This document shows positions 1 through 8,158 of a DNA stretch of 64,000 nucleotides, one piece after another (position 1 is the stretch's first letter; the number at the start of each line of letters is the position of its first letter). Location: assembly GCA_041687675.1 (NCBI GenBank), contig JAWLBM010000020.1, positions 19,956 to 83,955 of the forward strand, in the 5' to 3' direction. A model generated the notes under the pieces. It made no database searches and was not told the origin of the DNA. It saw only the letters and a list, made by a program, of their open reading frames with translations. A program made the position numbers and the translations under genes. This DNA comes from JAWLBM01 sp041687675. GTDB taxonomy: Bacteria > Pseudomonadota > Alphaproteobacteria > Rhizobiales > Pleomorphomonadaceae.

Positions 1-2270
1 AGCCGCGCCCGGAGCCGCTCGAGGCCGTCCGGCAGGCTCGGGTTGAAGTGGAGCGCGTCACCCCGCGTCTCGATGCCGGTGTAGCAGCGCTGCATCAGGT
101 CGACGGTGCCGGCCATGGCCCCGAGGTGGATCCCCTCGGGGGTGGTGCCGCCCTGGATGTCCGCAATGTCGCTGTCGAGCGCGCTCTGGAAGAGCCGCCA
201 GGATTGCTGGCGGTTCGCCCTCGCCAGGACCCAGGAATGGACGACCCGGCTCAGCGTCGAGCCGTGCGAGGTCCGCTGGAGGTAGTAGTCGATGGTGTCC
301 GGTATGATCTGTGGATCGAAGGGATAGCCGAGTTGCTCGAACAGCAGCCGCAGCTCGTCCGCCGAGAACAGGTAGAAGAGCATCAGAACGTCGGCCTGCT
401 TGGACGCCTTGTACCGGTTCGGAGTGTCGCCCTCGGCCTCCAGGATCCGGTCCAGCCGCTGGATGTCGCCGTACGTCTCGCGGTAGCCGGCCCAGTCGAA
501 CTCCTCCAGCGTCTCGTAGCCCTCGAACTGGCTGATGACCCCGTCGTGGAACGGGACGAAGAGCTTGCGGCTGATCTCGTCCCAGGCCTCGATCTCGGAA
601 TCGGCAAGGCCCAGGCGGTCGCACAGACGGCGTCCGTGGCAGGGCGGGATCAGCTCCAGCACGTCGCGGGCGCGGTTCAGCACCCAGGCCGCGAGCACGT
701 TGGTGTAGGCGTTGTTGTCGAGTCCGATGTGCTCCTCGCGGTCGGCGCCGGGGTAGCCCGTGTGGAATTCGTCGGGACCCATCACGCCGCGGATGACATA
801 GCGGTCCCGGGCCTGGTCGAATTCGGCGATGCTGGCCCAGAACCGGGCGATCTCGACCAGCATCTCCGCCCCGTAGTCGCGCAGGAATTCCCGGTCCCCG
901 GTGACCTCGTAGTAGTGCCAGACGTTGTAGGCGACCGCCGAGCCGATGTGGCGCTGCCGGTTCGTGTCGTCCGGGATCCAGCGCCCGGACTGCGGATTGA
1001 GATGCAGCACCTGGCTCTCCTCGCGGCCGCTGCTGCCGCTCTGCCAGGGGAACATGGCGCCCCGGTAGCCCGCGTCGCGGGCGAGCCGCCGCGCCGCCGG
1101 AAGCCGGTGGTAGCGGTAGCGGAGCAGCGCCCGGGTCAGGACCGGGTAGCGCCAGTTGAGAAGCGGGAAGATGAACAGCTCGTCCCACATGATGTGGGCG
1201 CGGTAGGCCTCGCCGTGCCACCCGCGCGGCGGGACCCCGACATCGCGGTCGATGGAGTGCTGCGAGACCGTCTGCAGAAGGTGGAAGAGGTGGACGCGCA
1301 GCTTCACCTGGGCGTCGTCGGTGAGCGCGGCCTCGCCGGCGAGGTCCAGGCCGAGGTCGAACTGCTCCCAGAGGTGGGCCCATGCGGTCGCGTGGGCTTC
1401 GGCGAGTTCGTCGAACGACCCGGCGCCGGCGACTTTCTCCCGGGCCGCCAGCCCGGCCTCCGAGATCGCGTGGTCGCGGGAGGTGTAGACGGCGACGATC
1501 TTCTCGACCCGGACCTCGCGCTCGGCATCGATCTCCAGGTCGATCACCTGCGCGACGAGGTCGGCCAGCACCTCGCTCTGGCGGGCGCCGGGCTCGACGG
1601 GCTCTCCACCGGCGAACACGCGCGTGCGGGCCGCCTCGGTGATCTCGATGCGGGACTGGACCGTCCGGCTGGTCAGCCACACCGTCTCGGCGTCCGCCTT
1701 GCCGCGATCGACCGTCTCGAGATGCCTGCCGTTCAGTTCCCGGTAGCGCTCGACCCCGCTGTTGACGACCGTGCCGTCGAGCCCGGAGCGGATGTGGAGG
1801 GGCCCGGTCCAGTCCTCCGGAACGATGGTGACCTCGAGCCCGGCGACGTGCTGGTCCGCCATGCTGACCAGGCGGCGCTCCACCCAGCGGGTCACGCGCC
1901 CCGATCCGTCGCGGAACCGCAGCCGGCGATGGAGGATGCCGCGGGCGAGGTCGAGTTCCTGGGCGTAGTCGAGGTACTCCACCTCGTCCGGCCGCAGCCA
2001 CGGCCCGTCGTCGATCCGGATCTCCAGCACGAGCCAGTTCGGCAGGTTGACGAGGTCCTCGTTCTCGATCTCGCGCCCCTTGATCTCGGTCGTCAGGCGG
2101 TCGTAGCCGCCGGCGAGATAGGTGCCCGGGTAGTGGACGCCGTCGGCCTGGGAGTCCGGAGCGGCGGCGCGGCTGCAGAAGTAGCCGTTGCCAAGTGCGC
2201 AGAGCACCTCCCGCAGCCCCTCCTGGCCGGGGTCGTAGCCGTCGTAGGCGAGGGACCACGGACCGCTCAT
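1..2270 (-). CDS. GH65 glycoside hydrolase/phosphorylase, C-terminus beyond window
   Basis: Family GH65 enzymes (trehalose, maltose or kojibiose phosphorylases and acid trehalases) cleave alpha-glucosides. The first 756 residues are visible, beginning MSGPWSLAYDGYDPGQEGLR, and the frame stays open to position 1, so the C-terminus is missing. A GPDEFH motif places the predicted catalytic acid at Glu501, followed by GLDNNAYTNV. The visible end (ALHFNPSLPDGLERLR) is the usual GH65 C-terminal jelly-roll start, so little is lost. The ATG at 2270 overlaps the upstream stop (ATGA), so translation is probably coupled to the HAD/OtsB fusion gene. Hydrolase and phosphorylase cannot be told apart from the sequence alone; a trehalose-type substrate is inferred from the OtsB neighbour. 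A paralogue lies at 37327-39825. Confidence 0.9.
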   Translation of the reverse strand, partial: MSGPWSLAYDGYDPGQEGLREVLCALGNGYFCSRAAAPDSQADGVHYPGTYLAGGYDRLTTEIKGREIENEDLVNLPNWLVLEIRIDDGPWLRPDEVEYLDYAQELDLARGILHRRLRFRDGSGRVTRWVERRLVSMADQHVAGLEVTIVPEDWTGPLHIRSGLDGTVVNSGVERYRELNGRHLETVDRGKADAETVWLTSRTVQSRIEITEAARTRVFAGGEPVEPGARQSEVLADLVAQVIDLEIDAEREVRVEKIVAVYTSRDHAISEAGLAAREKVAGAGSFDELAEAHATAWAHLWEQFDLGLDLAGEAALTDDAQVKLRVHLFHLLQTVSQHSIDRDVGVPPRGWHGEAYRAHIMWDELFIFPLLNWRYPVLTRALLRYRYHRLPAARRLARDAGYRGAMFPWQSGSSGREESQVLHLNPQSGRWIPDDTNRQRHIGSAVAYNVWHYYEVTGDREFLRDYGAEMLVEIARFWASIAEFDQARDRYVIRGVMGPDEFHTGYPGADREEHIGLDNNAYTNVLAAWVLNRARDVLELIPPCHGRRLCDRLGLADSEIEAWDEISRKLFVPFHDGVISQFEGYETLEEFDWAGYRETYGDIQRLDRILEAEGDTPNRYKASKQADVLMLFYLFSADELRLLFEQLGYPFDPQIIPDTIDYYLQRTSHGSTLSRVVHSWVLARANRQQSWRLFQSALDSDIADIQGGTTPEGIHLGAMAGTVDLMQRCYTGIETRGDALHFNPSLPDGLERLRAR

Positions 2271-3901
2271 CGTGCGTCTCCCCGGCAAAGGTCGATCATC
2301 AGGCCAAGGAAGCGGCGGACGTCCTCCGGCCCGTCCAGCGCGAAGCGCGCCGCCGTGGTCCGCGGGTCGTCCCCGTCGCGGACCACGATGCCGATTCCGT
2401 CGGCCGGCCGCTCCGCGAGCGCCCGGAATGCATCCTCGTCGGTCAGGTCGTCGCCGATGTACAGCGGCAGCACGTCGTCGCGGTCGAGGTCCAGCCGGTC
2501 GAGCAGCCAGAGCAGCGCCCGGCCCTTGTCCCAGTCCGTCCGCGGCTGGACCTGGAAGACCTTCTTTCCTCTCGACTTCCGCAGCCGAGGGTGAGCCTCC
2601 AGTGCGTCGTCGACGGCGTCCTCGATCGCGCCGACGTCGTCTTCGGACGCCTGGCGGTAGTGCACCGCGATGGAGAAGGTCTTGCGTTCCACCGCCGCTC
2701 CGCCGACCGGCTCGACGGCATCGCGGAGCTCGCTTTCGGCGGCGTCGAGGTCGGGCAGGAACTCGCGGCCGCGCTGCAGCTCTTCCCGCCAGCCCTTCGG
2801 GCCGGCGATGTCGAAGCCGTGGCTGCCCGCGTAGAAGATCGTGTCGATCCCGACCCGGTTGCGGACGTCGTTGAGGTCGCGCCCGCTGATGACGGCAACC
2901 GGATACCGTTGCGCCAGTTCGGAGAGCACCTTGTGCATCTCCTCGCTCAACGTGGCCTCGCTGAAATCCTCCACGATCGGCGTCAGGGTGCCGTCGTAGT
3001 CGAGGAAGACGGCGGCACGGCGCCGGCCGAGCCGGCGCTCGAACTCCTCCCGCTCGTCCCAGACCGAGGGGATCTGCGAAAGCGGCCTCAGATCGGCAAG
3101 GGTTCGCTGTTCCTCGGCCAGCAGGTCGGTGAGGTCCCCGGTGACCACGTCGGCGCCGTGGGCCCTCAGGCTGTCGCCGTCCCGCAGGTCCCCGGAACGG
3201 TCGACCCCGACCACGAGCGCGAACCCTCCGCGCCGGCCCGCCTCGACCCCGGCGATCGCGTCCTCGATGGCGGCAGCCCGGTCGGGCATGGCGCCCATCC
3301 GCTTGGCGGCGCGGCTGAAGATCGCCGGGTCCGGCTTGCCCGGCAGCTTCAGCCTGGCCATGTCGCTGCCGTCGACCCGCACGTCGAACAGGTCCGCGAT
3401 CCCGGCGCTCTCGAGCACGGCCCTGCAGTTCCGGCTGGACGAGATGATCGCCGTCTGCAGCCCCGCGGCCCGGACTGCCCGGATGAACTCGAGGGCGTCC
3501 GGGAATGCGCGCACCCGGTTGGCCGCCAGCCACTCGTGGAAGTAGATGTTCTTGCGGTTGCCGAGGCCGCAGATCGTCTCCCGGTCGGCCGGATCCGACG
3601 GGTCGCCCCGGGGCAGGTCGATGCCGCGCGAGGCGAGGAAGTCGCGCACGCCGTCGTAGCGGGGCTTGCCGTCCACGTGGCGGCGGTAGTCCTCCGCGTC
3701 GAATGGGCGAGTGTCCTCGCCGGCGGAATCGCCGCGTGCCTCGAGGAAGGAATCGAACAGCCGCTTCCACGCGGCCCGGTGGGCCTCCCGCGTGTCCGTG
3801 ACGACGCCGTCGAGATCGAAGATCACGGCGTCGAAGCGCTCTGGCGAGATGGTCGCCAGGCCGCCGTGCCGCGGTGCCTGCATCCGGTCGCCCTCACTCA
3901 T
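2267..3901 (-). CDS. otsB: beta-phosphoglucomutase-like HAD / trehalose-6-phosphate phosphatase fusion
   Basis: A 544-residue two-domain protein. Residues about 20-250 form a beta-phosphoglucomutase-like HAD domain: nucleophile motif DLDGVVTDT near 29, cap-domain HVDGKPRYDGV near 75, KPDP near 189 and AIEDAIAG near 211. Residues about 290-540 form an OtsB trehalose-6-phosphate phosphatase: DYDGTLTPI at 301, then SGR, GSHGF, VERKTFS, DWDKG and GDDLTDEDAF. Known family roles are beta-glucose-1-phosphate to glucose-6-phosphate (first domain) and trehalose-6-phosphate to trehalose (second). The start overlaps the ATPase stop and the stop overlaps the GH65 start, both as ATGA. Mycobacterial OtsB1 (Rv2006) carries HAD, OtsB and GH65 on one chain; here the GH65 part is a separate coupled gene. 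No trehalose-6-phosphate synthase is visible. Confidence 0.92.
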   Translation of the reverse strand: MSEGDRMQAPRHGGLATISPERFDAVIFDLDGVVTDTREAHRAAWKRLFDSFLEARGDSAGEDTRPFDAEDYRRHVDGKPRYDGVRDFLASRGIDLPRGDPSDPADRETICGLGNRKNIYFHEWLAANRVRAFPDALEFIRAVRAAGLQTAIISSSRNCRAVLESAGIADLFDVRVDGSDMARLKLPGKPDPAIFSRAAKRMGAMPDRAAAIEDAIAGVEAGRRGGFALVVGVDRSGDLRDGDSLRAHGADVVTGDLTDLLAEEQRTLADLRPLSQIPSVWDEREEFERRLGRRRAAVFLDYDGTLTPIVEDFSEATLSEEMHKVLSELAQRYPVAVISGRDLNDVRNRVGIDTIFYAGSHGFDIAGPKGWREELQRGREFLPDLDAAESELRDAVEPVGGAAVERKTFSIAVHYRQASEDDVGAIEDAVDDALEAHPRLRKSRGKKVFQVQPRTDWDKGRALLWLLDRLDLDRDDVLPLYIGDDLTDEDAFRALAERPADGIGIVVRDGDDPRTTAARFALDGPEDVRRFLGLMIDLCRGDAR

Positions 3902-6900
3902 CCGCTGCTCTCCCTGTCGCGGTCTGTCGCGGTCTTCGTGTCGTCCGCCTTGCTTCGGGCGCGGCGTTTGCGCCGGGCGGGCCTCGTCTCGCCGGACCGC
4001 TCCTGCACGTGCTCGGCCCGCTCGGCGACCTTCGCGAAGGCCGCATGTTCGGCGTGCTCGGCGTGCTCGGCCCGCTCGGCGTAGGCCGCCCGCTCGACCC
4101 GGTCCGCGACCCGGGGCGCCTCGCCGGCCGGCGCACCGCGGCCCCGCGGTTCTGCGCCGCCGGCGTCCTGGCCTCCTCGTCGCCGCCTTTGCTCCGCCGG
4201 CCTCGGCCCGTGGTGGATGCGCTCGGCCAATGCCCGGCCGCGCCAGTGCTTGTAGGCCTCGACGACCAGGAACTTGCTGAGCGTGATCGCCAGCAGCGTA
4301 CCCCAGGACAGGAGCCCGACAGGCTCGATCTGCAAGACGTCGCGCCAGCCCGGGATGAACATCGAGGCGATGTGGACGCCCTGCGCCAGGATCACCGCCC
4401 CGACGACCAGCTTGTTGTCGCCGAGCGGGATCCTGAACGCGGACCGCGTCTCAGACCTGACGTTGAAGACATGCACGTTCTCGAAGAGAACCATCAGCAG
4501 CAGGAGATGGTTGCGCGCCTCGAAGGTTCCCATCCCCGCCTCTTCGGTGAGGAAGTAGAACACGGCGAACCCGACCAGGCCCATGTAGAGCCCGGAGGTC
4601 GCCACCTCCTCGATCATCAGCCGGTTGAAGATCCGCTCGTCCGGCGCCCTCGGGCGGCGGTCCAGCACGTCGGGTTCGCCCTTCTCGAAGGCCAGCGCCA
4701 CATCCTGGATCCCGTTGGTGACGAGGTTCAGCCAGAGAAGCTGGACGGGGGTCAGGGGCAGCGGCGTGTTGAAGATCACCGAGAGGATGAAGATCAGCAG
4801 GCTGGCCGCGCCGGTGCTGATCAGCAGCCAGACGACCTTGCGGATGTTGTCGTAGGCGATCCGGCCTTCCTCGATCCCGTTGATGATCGAGGCGAAGTTG
4901 TCGTCCGTCAGGATCAGGTCCGCGGCGTTGCGCGCGACGTCGGTGCCGCTCTCGCCCATGGCCACGCCGATGTGGGCGGCCCGCAGCGCCGGCGCGTCGT
5001 TGACGCCGTCGCCGGTCACCGCGACGAAGTGGCCGGCGTCCTGCAGCGTGTCGATGATCGTCGTCTTCTGCCGCGGTTCGACCCGGGCGTAGACGTGCCG
5101 CTCGAGGATGTGTCCGCCGGCGCTGCCGCTGTCGCCCCGGTCGCGGCTGCCGATCTCCTTGCCGGTGACCACGTCCTCCTCGTCGTCGGCGATGTTGATC
5201 TCGCGGGCGATGGCGAAGGCGGTCGAGGGATGGTCGCCGGTGACCATCCGGACGTCGACGCCCGCCCTGTGGCAGCGCTCGACGGCTCCGGGAACCTCCT
5301 GGCGGACCGGATCGATCAGGCCGACAAGTCCGAGGAAGTCGAGGCCGCCGAGCCGGCCCTCGTCGCCCTCCTCGGCCGTGGCCTCGTCCACCTCGCCGCG
5401 GGCGACCGCGAGCACCCGGTAGCCGTCGCCGGCCAACTGCTCCTCGCGGTTGCGGATCTTGTCGGCGTCGACGTCGCACATCCTCGCCAGGGTCTCGGCC
5501 GCGCCCTTGACGTGGGCGACGACCTTGTCGCCGTGGCGGTTGAAGCTGACGGCGAAGCGGCGCTCGGATTCGAACGGGATGCCGCCGACCTCGGGGTGAT
5601 CGTCGAGGAGGTCCGCCCGGGGCAGGCCGAGCTTGCGGGCGAGCACCAGGAAGGCGACGTCGACGTTGTCACCGCTGGTGCGGACCTCGCCGTCCTCGAC
5701 GTCGAACTCGGCCTCGTTGCAGAGCGCACCGGAGACGACGAGGTCCCTCAGCCACTCATCGGCATCGAGGTCGACGGGCTCGCCGCCGCGGGCGGCGTCT
5801 CCCTCGGCCGAGTAGCTGCCGCCCCCCACTTCGACGTCCTCGCCCTCGACCGGCCGGATGCGCGTGGCGGTGAGCTTGTTCTCCGTCAGCGTTCCGGTCT
5901 TGTCGCTGGCGATCAGGGTACAGGCCCCGAGCCCCTCGACCGCGGGCAGCTTGCGGACGATGACGTTGCGCTCGGCCATCCGGTTGGAGCCGATCGAGAG
6001 GGCCACGGTCGTGGCCACCGGCAGTCCGGCGGGAATCGCCGAGACGGCAAGCGCCACCGCGAGGAAGAAGATGTCCACCAGGTCCTGGCCACGAACCGCC
6101 TGGACGAGGCCGAGGGCCAGGATCACGCCCAGGATCCCCACCGCGATGACGCGGGTGAACCGGCGCATCCGGACCACCAGCGGCGGCACCTGGTCCTCTT
6201 CGGCCAGCGATTTTGCGATCCGGCCGATCTCCGTCAGGGTTCCGGTCCGGCACACGAGGCCGCTGCCCCGCCCGCCGGTGACAGTGCTGCCGGCGTGCAG
6301 CAGCGTCGCCCGGTCCCCGAGCGGGCTGTCGGGGTCGAGATCGGCCTTCGCCCTCTTCTCCACGGGCACCGACTCGCCCGTCAGCAGCGACTCGTCGGCG
6401 CGCAGGTCCTGCGAGCGGACGAGCCGGATGTCCGCCGGCACCGAGGTCCCGGACTTGACCGAGACGAGGTCGCCCGGAACCAGTTCGGTGCTGTCGACCT
6501 CCTCGCGCTCGCCCTCGCGGATCACCTGGGCCTTGATCCGCATCACCTGCTGCAGCGACTGGGCGGCGCTCTCGGCCTTGTACTCCTGGTAGGTTCCGAG
6601 TCCGGAGTTGAACAGCAGCACCGCGAAGATGAAGGCGGCGTCCTCGAAATTGCCGATGACGACGGACACCCCGCCCGCGAGGAGCAGGATGTAGATCAGC
6701 GGATCCTTGAACTGGCGAAGGAAGGTGTGGAGCAGCGTCTCCCGCTTGCGCTCGGGAAGCTTGTTCTCCCCGAACTCCTTTCGGCGCCGTTCGACCTCCC
6801 GATCCGCGAGCCCCCGCTCGCGGTCGGAGCCGAGCAGTTTTTCCGCGTCGTCGATCGCCGTCGCATGCCACCGTCGCTCTGCGATGTCGTCGCGTTTCAG

Positions 6901-6918
6901 CTGGTTGGGATCGGCCAT
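3898..6918 (-). CDS. P2-type cation-transporting ATPase with altered ion-site residues
   Basis: A 1006-residue P-type ATPase of the inner membrane with a cation-ATPase N-terminal domain (1-70), actuator LTGES at 179, phosphorylation motif DKTGTLTE with Asp339, hinge TGDGVNDAPAL and a C-terminal transmembrane block. The M4 motif reads SAIPAGLPV (about 293-301) where Ca2+ pumps have PEGLP, so the ligand Glu is Ala. The M6 stretch reads NLVTNGIQD where Ca2+ pumps have NLVTDG. The transported ion is therefore unclear and annotation as a Ca2+ pump would be unsafe. The last ~110 residues are a charged cytosolic tail rich in AEH/AER repeats followed by an Arg/Lys stretch. The stop overlaps the next start. 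A 184-base gap with a hairpin separates it from gap upstream. Confidence 0.93.
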   Translation of the reverse strand: MADPNQLKRDDIAERRWHATAIDDAEKLLGSDRERGLADREVERRRKEFGENKLPERKRETLLHTFLRQFKDPLIYILLLAGGVSVVIGNFEDAAFIFAVLLFNSGLGTYQEYKAESAAQSLQQVMRIKAQVIREGEREEVDSTELVPGDLVSVKSGTSVPADIRLVRSQDLRADESLLTGESVPVEKRAKADLDPDSPLGDRATLLHAGSTVTGGRGSGLVCRTGTLTEIGRIAKSLAEEDQVPPLVVRMRRFTRVIAVGILGVILALGLVQAVRGQDLVDIFFLAVALAVSAIPAGLPVATTVALSIGSNRMAERNVIVRKLPAVEGLGACTLIASDKTGTLTENKLTATRIRPVEGEDVEVGGGSYSAEGDAARGGEPVDLDADEWLRDLVVSGALCNEAEFDVEDGEVRTSGDNVDVAFLVLARKLGLPRADLLDDHPEVGGIPFESERRFAVSFNRHGDKVVAHVKGAAETLARMCDVDADKIRNREEQLAGDGYRVLAVARGEVDEATAEEGDEGRLGGLDFLGLVGLIDPVRQEVPGAVERCHRAGVDVRMVTGDHPSTAFAIAREINIADDEEDVVTGKEIGSRDRGDSGSAGGHILERHVYARVEPRQKTTIIDTLQDAGHFVAVTGDGVNDAPALRAAHIGVAMGESGTDVARNAADLILTDDNFASIINGIEEGRIAYDNIRKVVWLLISTGAASLLIFILSVIFNTPLPLTPVQLLWLNLVTNGIQDVALAFEKGEPDVLDRRPRAPDERIFNRLMIEEVATSGLYMGLVGFAVFYFLTEEAGMGTFEARNHLLLLMVLFENVHVFNVRSETRSAFRIPLGDNKLVVGAVILAQGVHIASMFIPGWRDVLQIEPVGLLSWGTLLAITLSKFLVVEAYKHWRGRALAERIHHGPRPAEQRRRRGGQDAGGAEPRGRGAPAGEAPRVADRVERAAYAERAEHAEHAEHAAFAKVAERAEHVQERSGETRPARRKRRARSKADDTKTATDRDRESSG
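4009..4095 (-). repeat. short imperfect 9-base repeats encoding the ATPase tail
   Basis: Copies and variants of GTGCTCGGC and CGCTCGGC (plus-strand view) recur in frame and encode alternating Ala-Glu-His and Ala-Glu-Arg triplets in the ATPase C-terminal tail. The tract keeps the reading frame, so it reads as expanded coding repeat rather than an independent element. Length variation between strains would be expected. Confidence 0.6.
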
Positions 6919-7046
6919 TCCTGTTCCCGGCCTGCGACAGGTTGAACGCGAAGTCGGCGGCTTGCGCAGGTCCTCGCCGGAGCGGCGGCGGCTCGCAAGC
7001 CGGCTCGGTCGGGCGCGGGTCCGGCGGCTGCCTTCGCCCGGCCGGA

Positions 7047-7085
7047 GGAGACGATCCCCCGCCGGGGGCCGGACCTTCCGTCTCC
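7047..7085 (-). terminator. hairpin between gap and the ATPase gene
   Basis: Arms GGAGACG (7047-7053) and CGTCTCC (7079-7085) enclose a GC-rich inner palindrome (CCCCC near 7056, GGGGG near 7064). It lies between the gap stop and the ATPase start and could attenuate read-through. No U-run follows, so its role as terminator or stabiliser is uncertain. Confidence 0.3.
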
Positions 7086-7102
7086 GGGCCCCGGGACCGC
7101 CC

Positions 7103-8101
7103 TCACGAGCCCGCCATCCGGGCGGCTTCGCGGACCATCTGGGCGGCGTATCCCCACTCGTTGTCGTACCAGGCCATCACCTTGACGAGGTCGCCGTCGA
7201 TCACCCGGGTCATCGTGAGGTCGACGATCGATGCGCGGTCATCCATGATGATGTCGGTGGATACGATCGGGTCGTGGGTGACCCCCATCACCCCGCGGTA
7301 GCGCTCGCTTCGGGCCTCCTCCTCGAAGATCCCGTTCACCTCGTCGACGCTGGTCGGCCGCTCGGTCAGGATGGTGATCTCGGAGATCGAGCCGACCGGC
7401 ACCGGGCCGCGGATGGCGACCCCGTCGAAGCGGCCCTCGTACTGCGGCAGCGCCTTGGTCGTCGCCTTCGCCGCCCCGGTCGACGTCGGCACGAAGTTCA
7501 CCGCCGCGGCCCGGCCCCGGCGCCACTTGCTGGCCGGCTGGTCGACCAGCCCCTGCGAGGCCGTGTAGGCGTGGATGGTGGTCATCGCCGCCTTGCGCAG
7601 GCCGATGCGCCGGCCGACGACCTCGATCACCGGGGCGATGCAGTTGGTCGTGCAGCTCGCCGTCGAGATGATCCGGCTGCCGTCCGCGTGGTTCACGCCG
7701 GGTACGACGAAGGGCACGTCGCCTTCCCCCTTGGCGGGTGCGGACAGGATGACATGCTTCGCGCCGGCCTCGATGTGCTTGCCGAGGGCCGCCGCGTCGG
7801 TGAACACGCCGGTGCACTCGAAGACGATGTCGACGTCAAGGTCGGCCCAGGGCAGGGAGGACGGGTCCTTCTCGGCCAGGGCGCGGCAGCGCTTGGAGCC
7901 GACGACGAGTTCGTCCCCGTCGGAGCGAACGTCCTCGCCGAAGCGGCCGTAGACCGAGTCGTACTTCAGGAGGTAGGCGAGGGCGTCCGGCGGGGCGATG
8001 TCGTTCACCGCGACCAGTTCGAACTCTTCCGACGCGTGCAGGATCTTCAGGGTGGCGCGACCGATGCGCCCCAGGCCGTTGATGGCGACGCGAACTGCCA
8101 T
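7103..8101 (-). CDS. gap: glyceraldehyde-3-phosphate dehydrogenase, type I
   Basis: 332 residues, normal length for cytosolic GAPDH. It oxidises and phosphorylates glyceraldehyde 3-phosphate to 1,3-bisphosphoglycerate. The Rossmann motif INGLGRIGR is at 7-15, the catalytic Cys is Cys150 in STASCTTNC, and the general-base His is His177 in TTIHAYT. Asp34 in VNDI favours NAD+ over NADP+. It follows pgk by 57 bases in the order pgk-gap, the reverse of the common gap-pgk order. The downstream ATPase and trehalose genes suggest this copy may serve a stress or storage programme instead of being the only housekeeping copy; that is inference. Confidence 0.97.
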   Translation of the reverse strand: MAVRVAINGLGRIGRATLKILHASEEFELVAVNDIAPPDALAYLLKYDSVYGRFGEDVRSDGDELVVGSKRCRALAEKDPSSLPWADLDVDIVFECTGVFTDAAALGKHIEAGAKHVILSAPAKGEGDVPFVVPGVNHADGSRIISTASCTTNCIAPVIEVVGRRIGLRKAAMTTIHAYTASQGLVDQPASKWRRGRAAAVNFVPTSTGAAKATTKALPQYEGRFDGVAIRGPVPVGSISEITILTERPTSVDEVNGIFEEEARSERYRGVMGVTHDPIVSTDIIMDDRASIVDLTMTRVIDGDLVKVMAWYDNEWGYAAQMVREAARMAGS

Positions 8102-8158
8102 GATCGATATCCCTTCACCGGGGTTGATGTGCGCTCGACGGCGACCGGCGGCGTTCCC

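Noticed and set aside
48..2594. 848-residue open frame on the plus strand opposite GH65 and OtsB
   Set aside because: It is antisense to clear GH65 and OtsB motifs, has no recognisable domain, and its composition follows the opposite strand; long antisense frames are expected at this GC.
4009..4095. Short repeats considered as a CRISPR or minisatellite
   Set aside because: Unit is 9 bases, in frame, without spacers; it encodes the ATPase tail.
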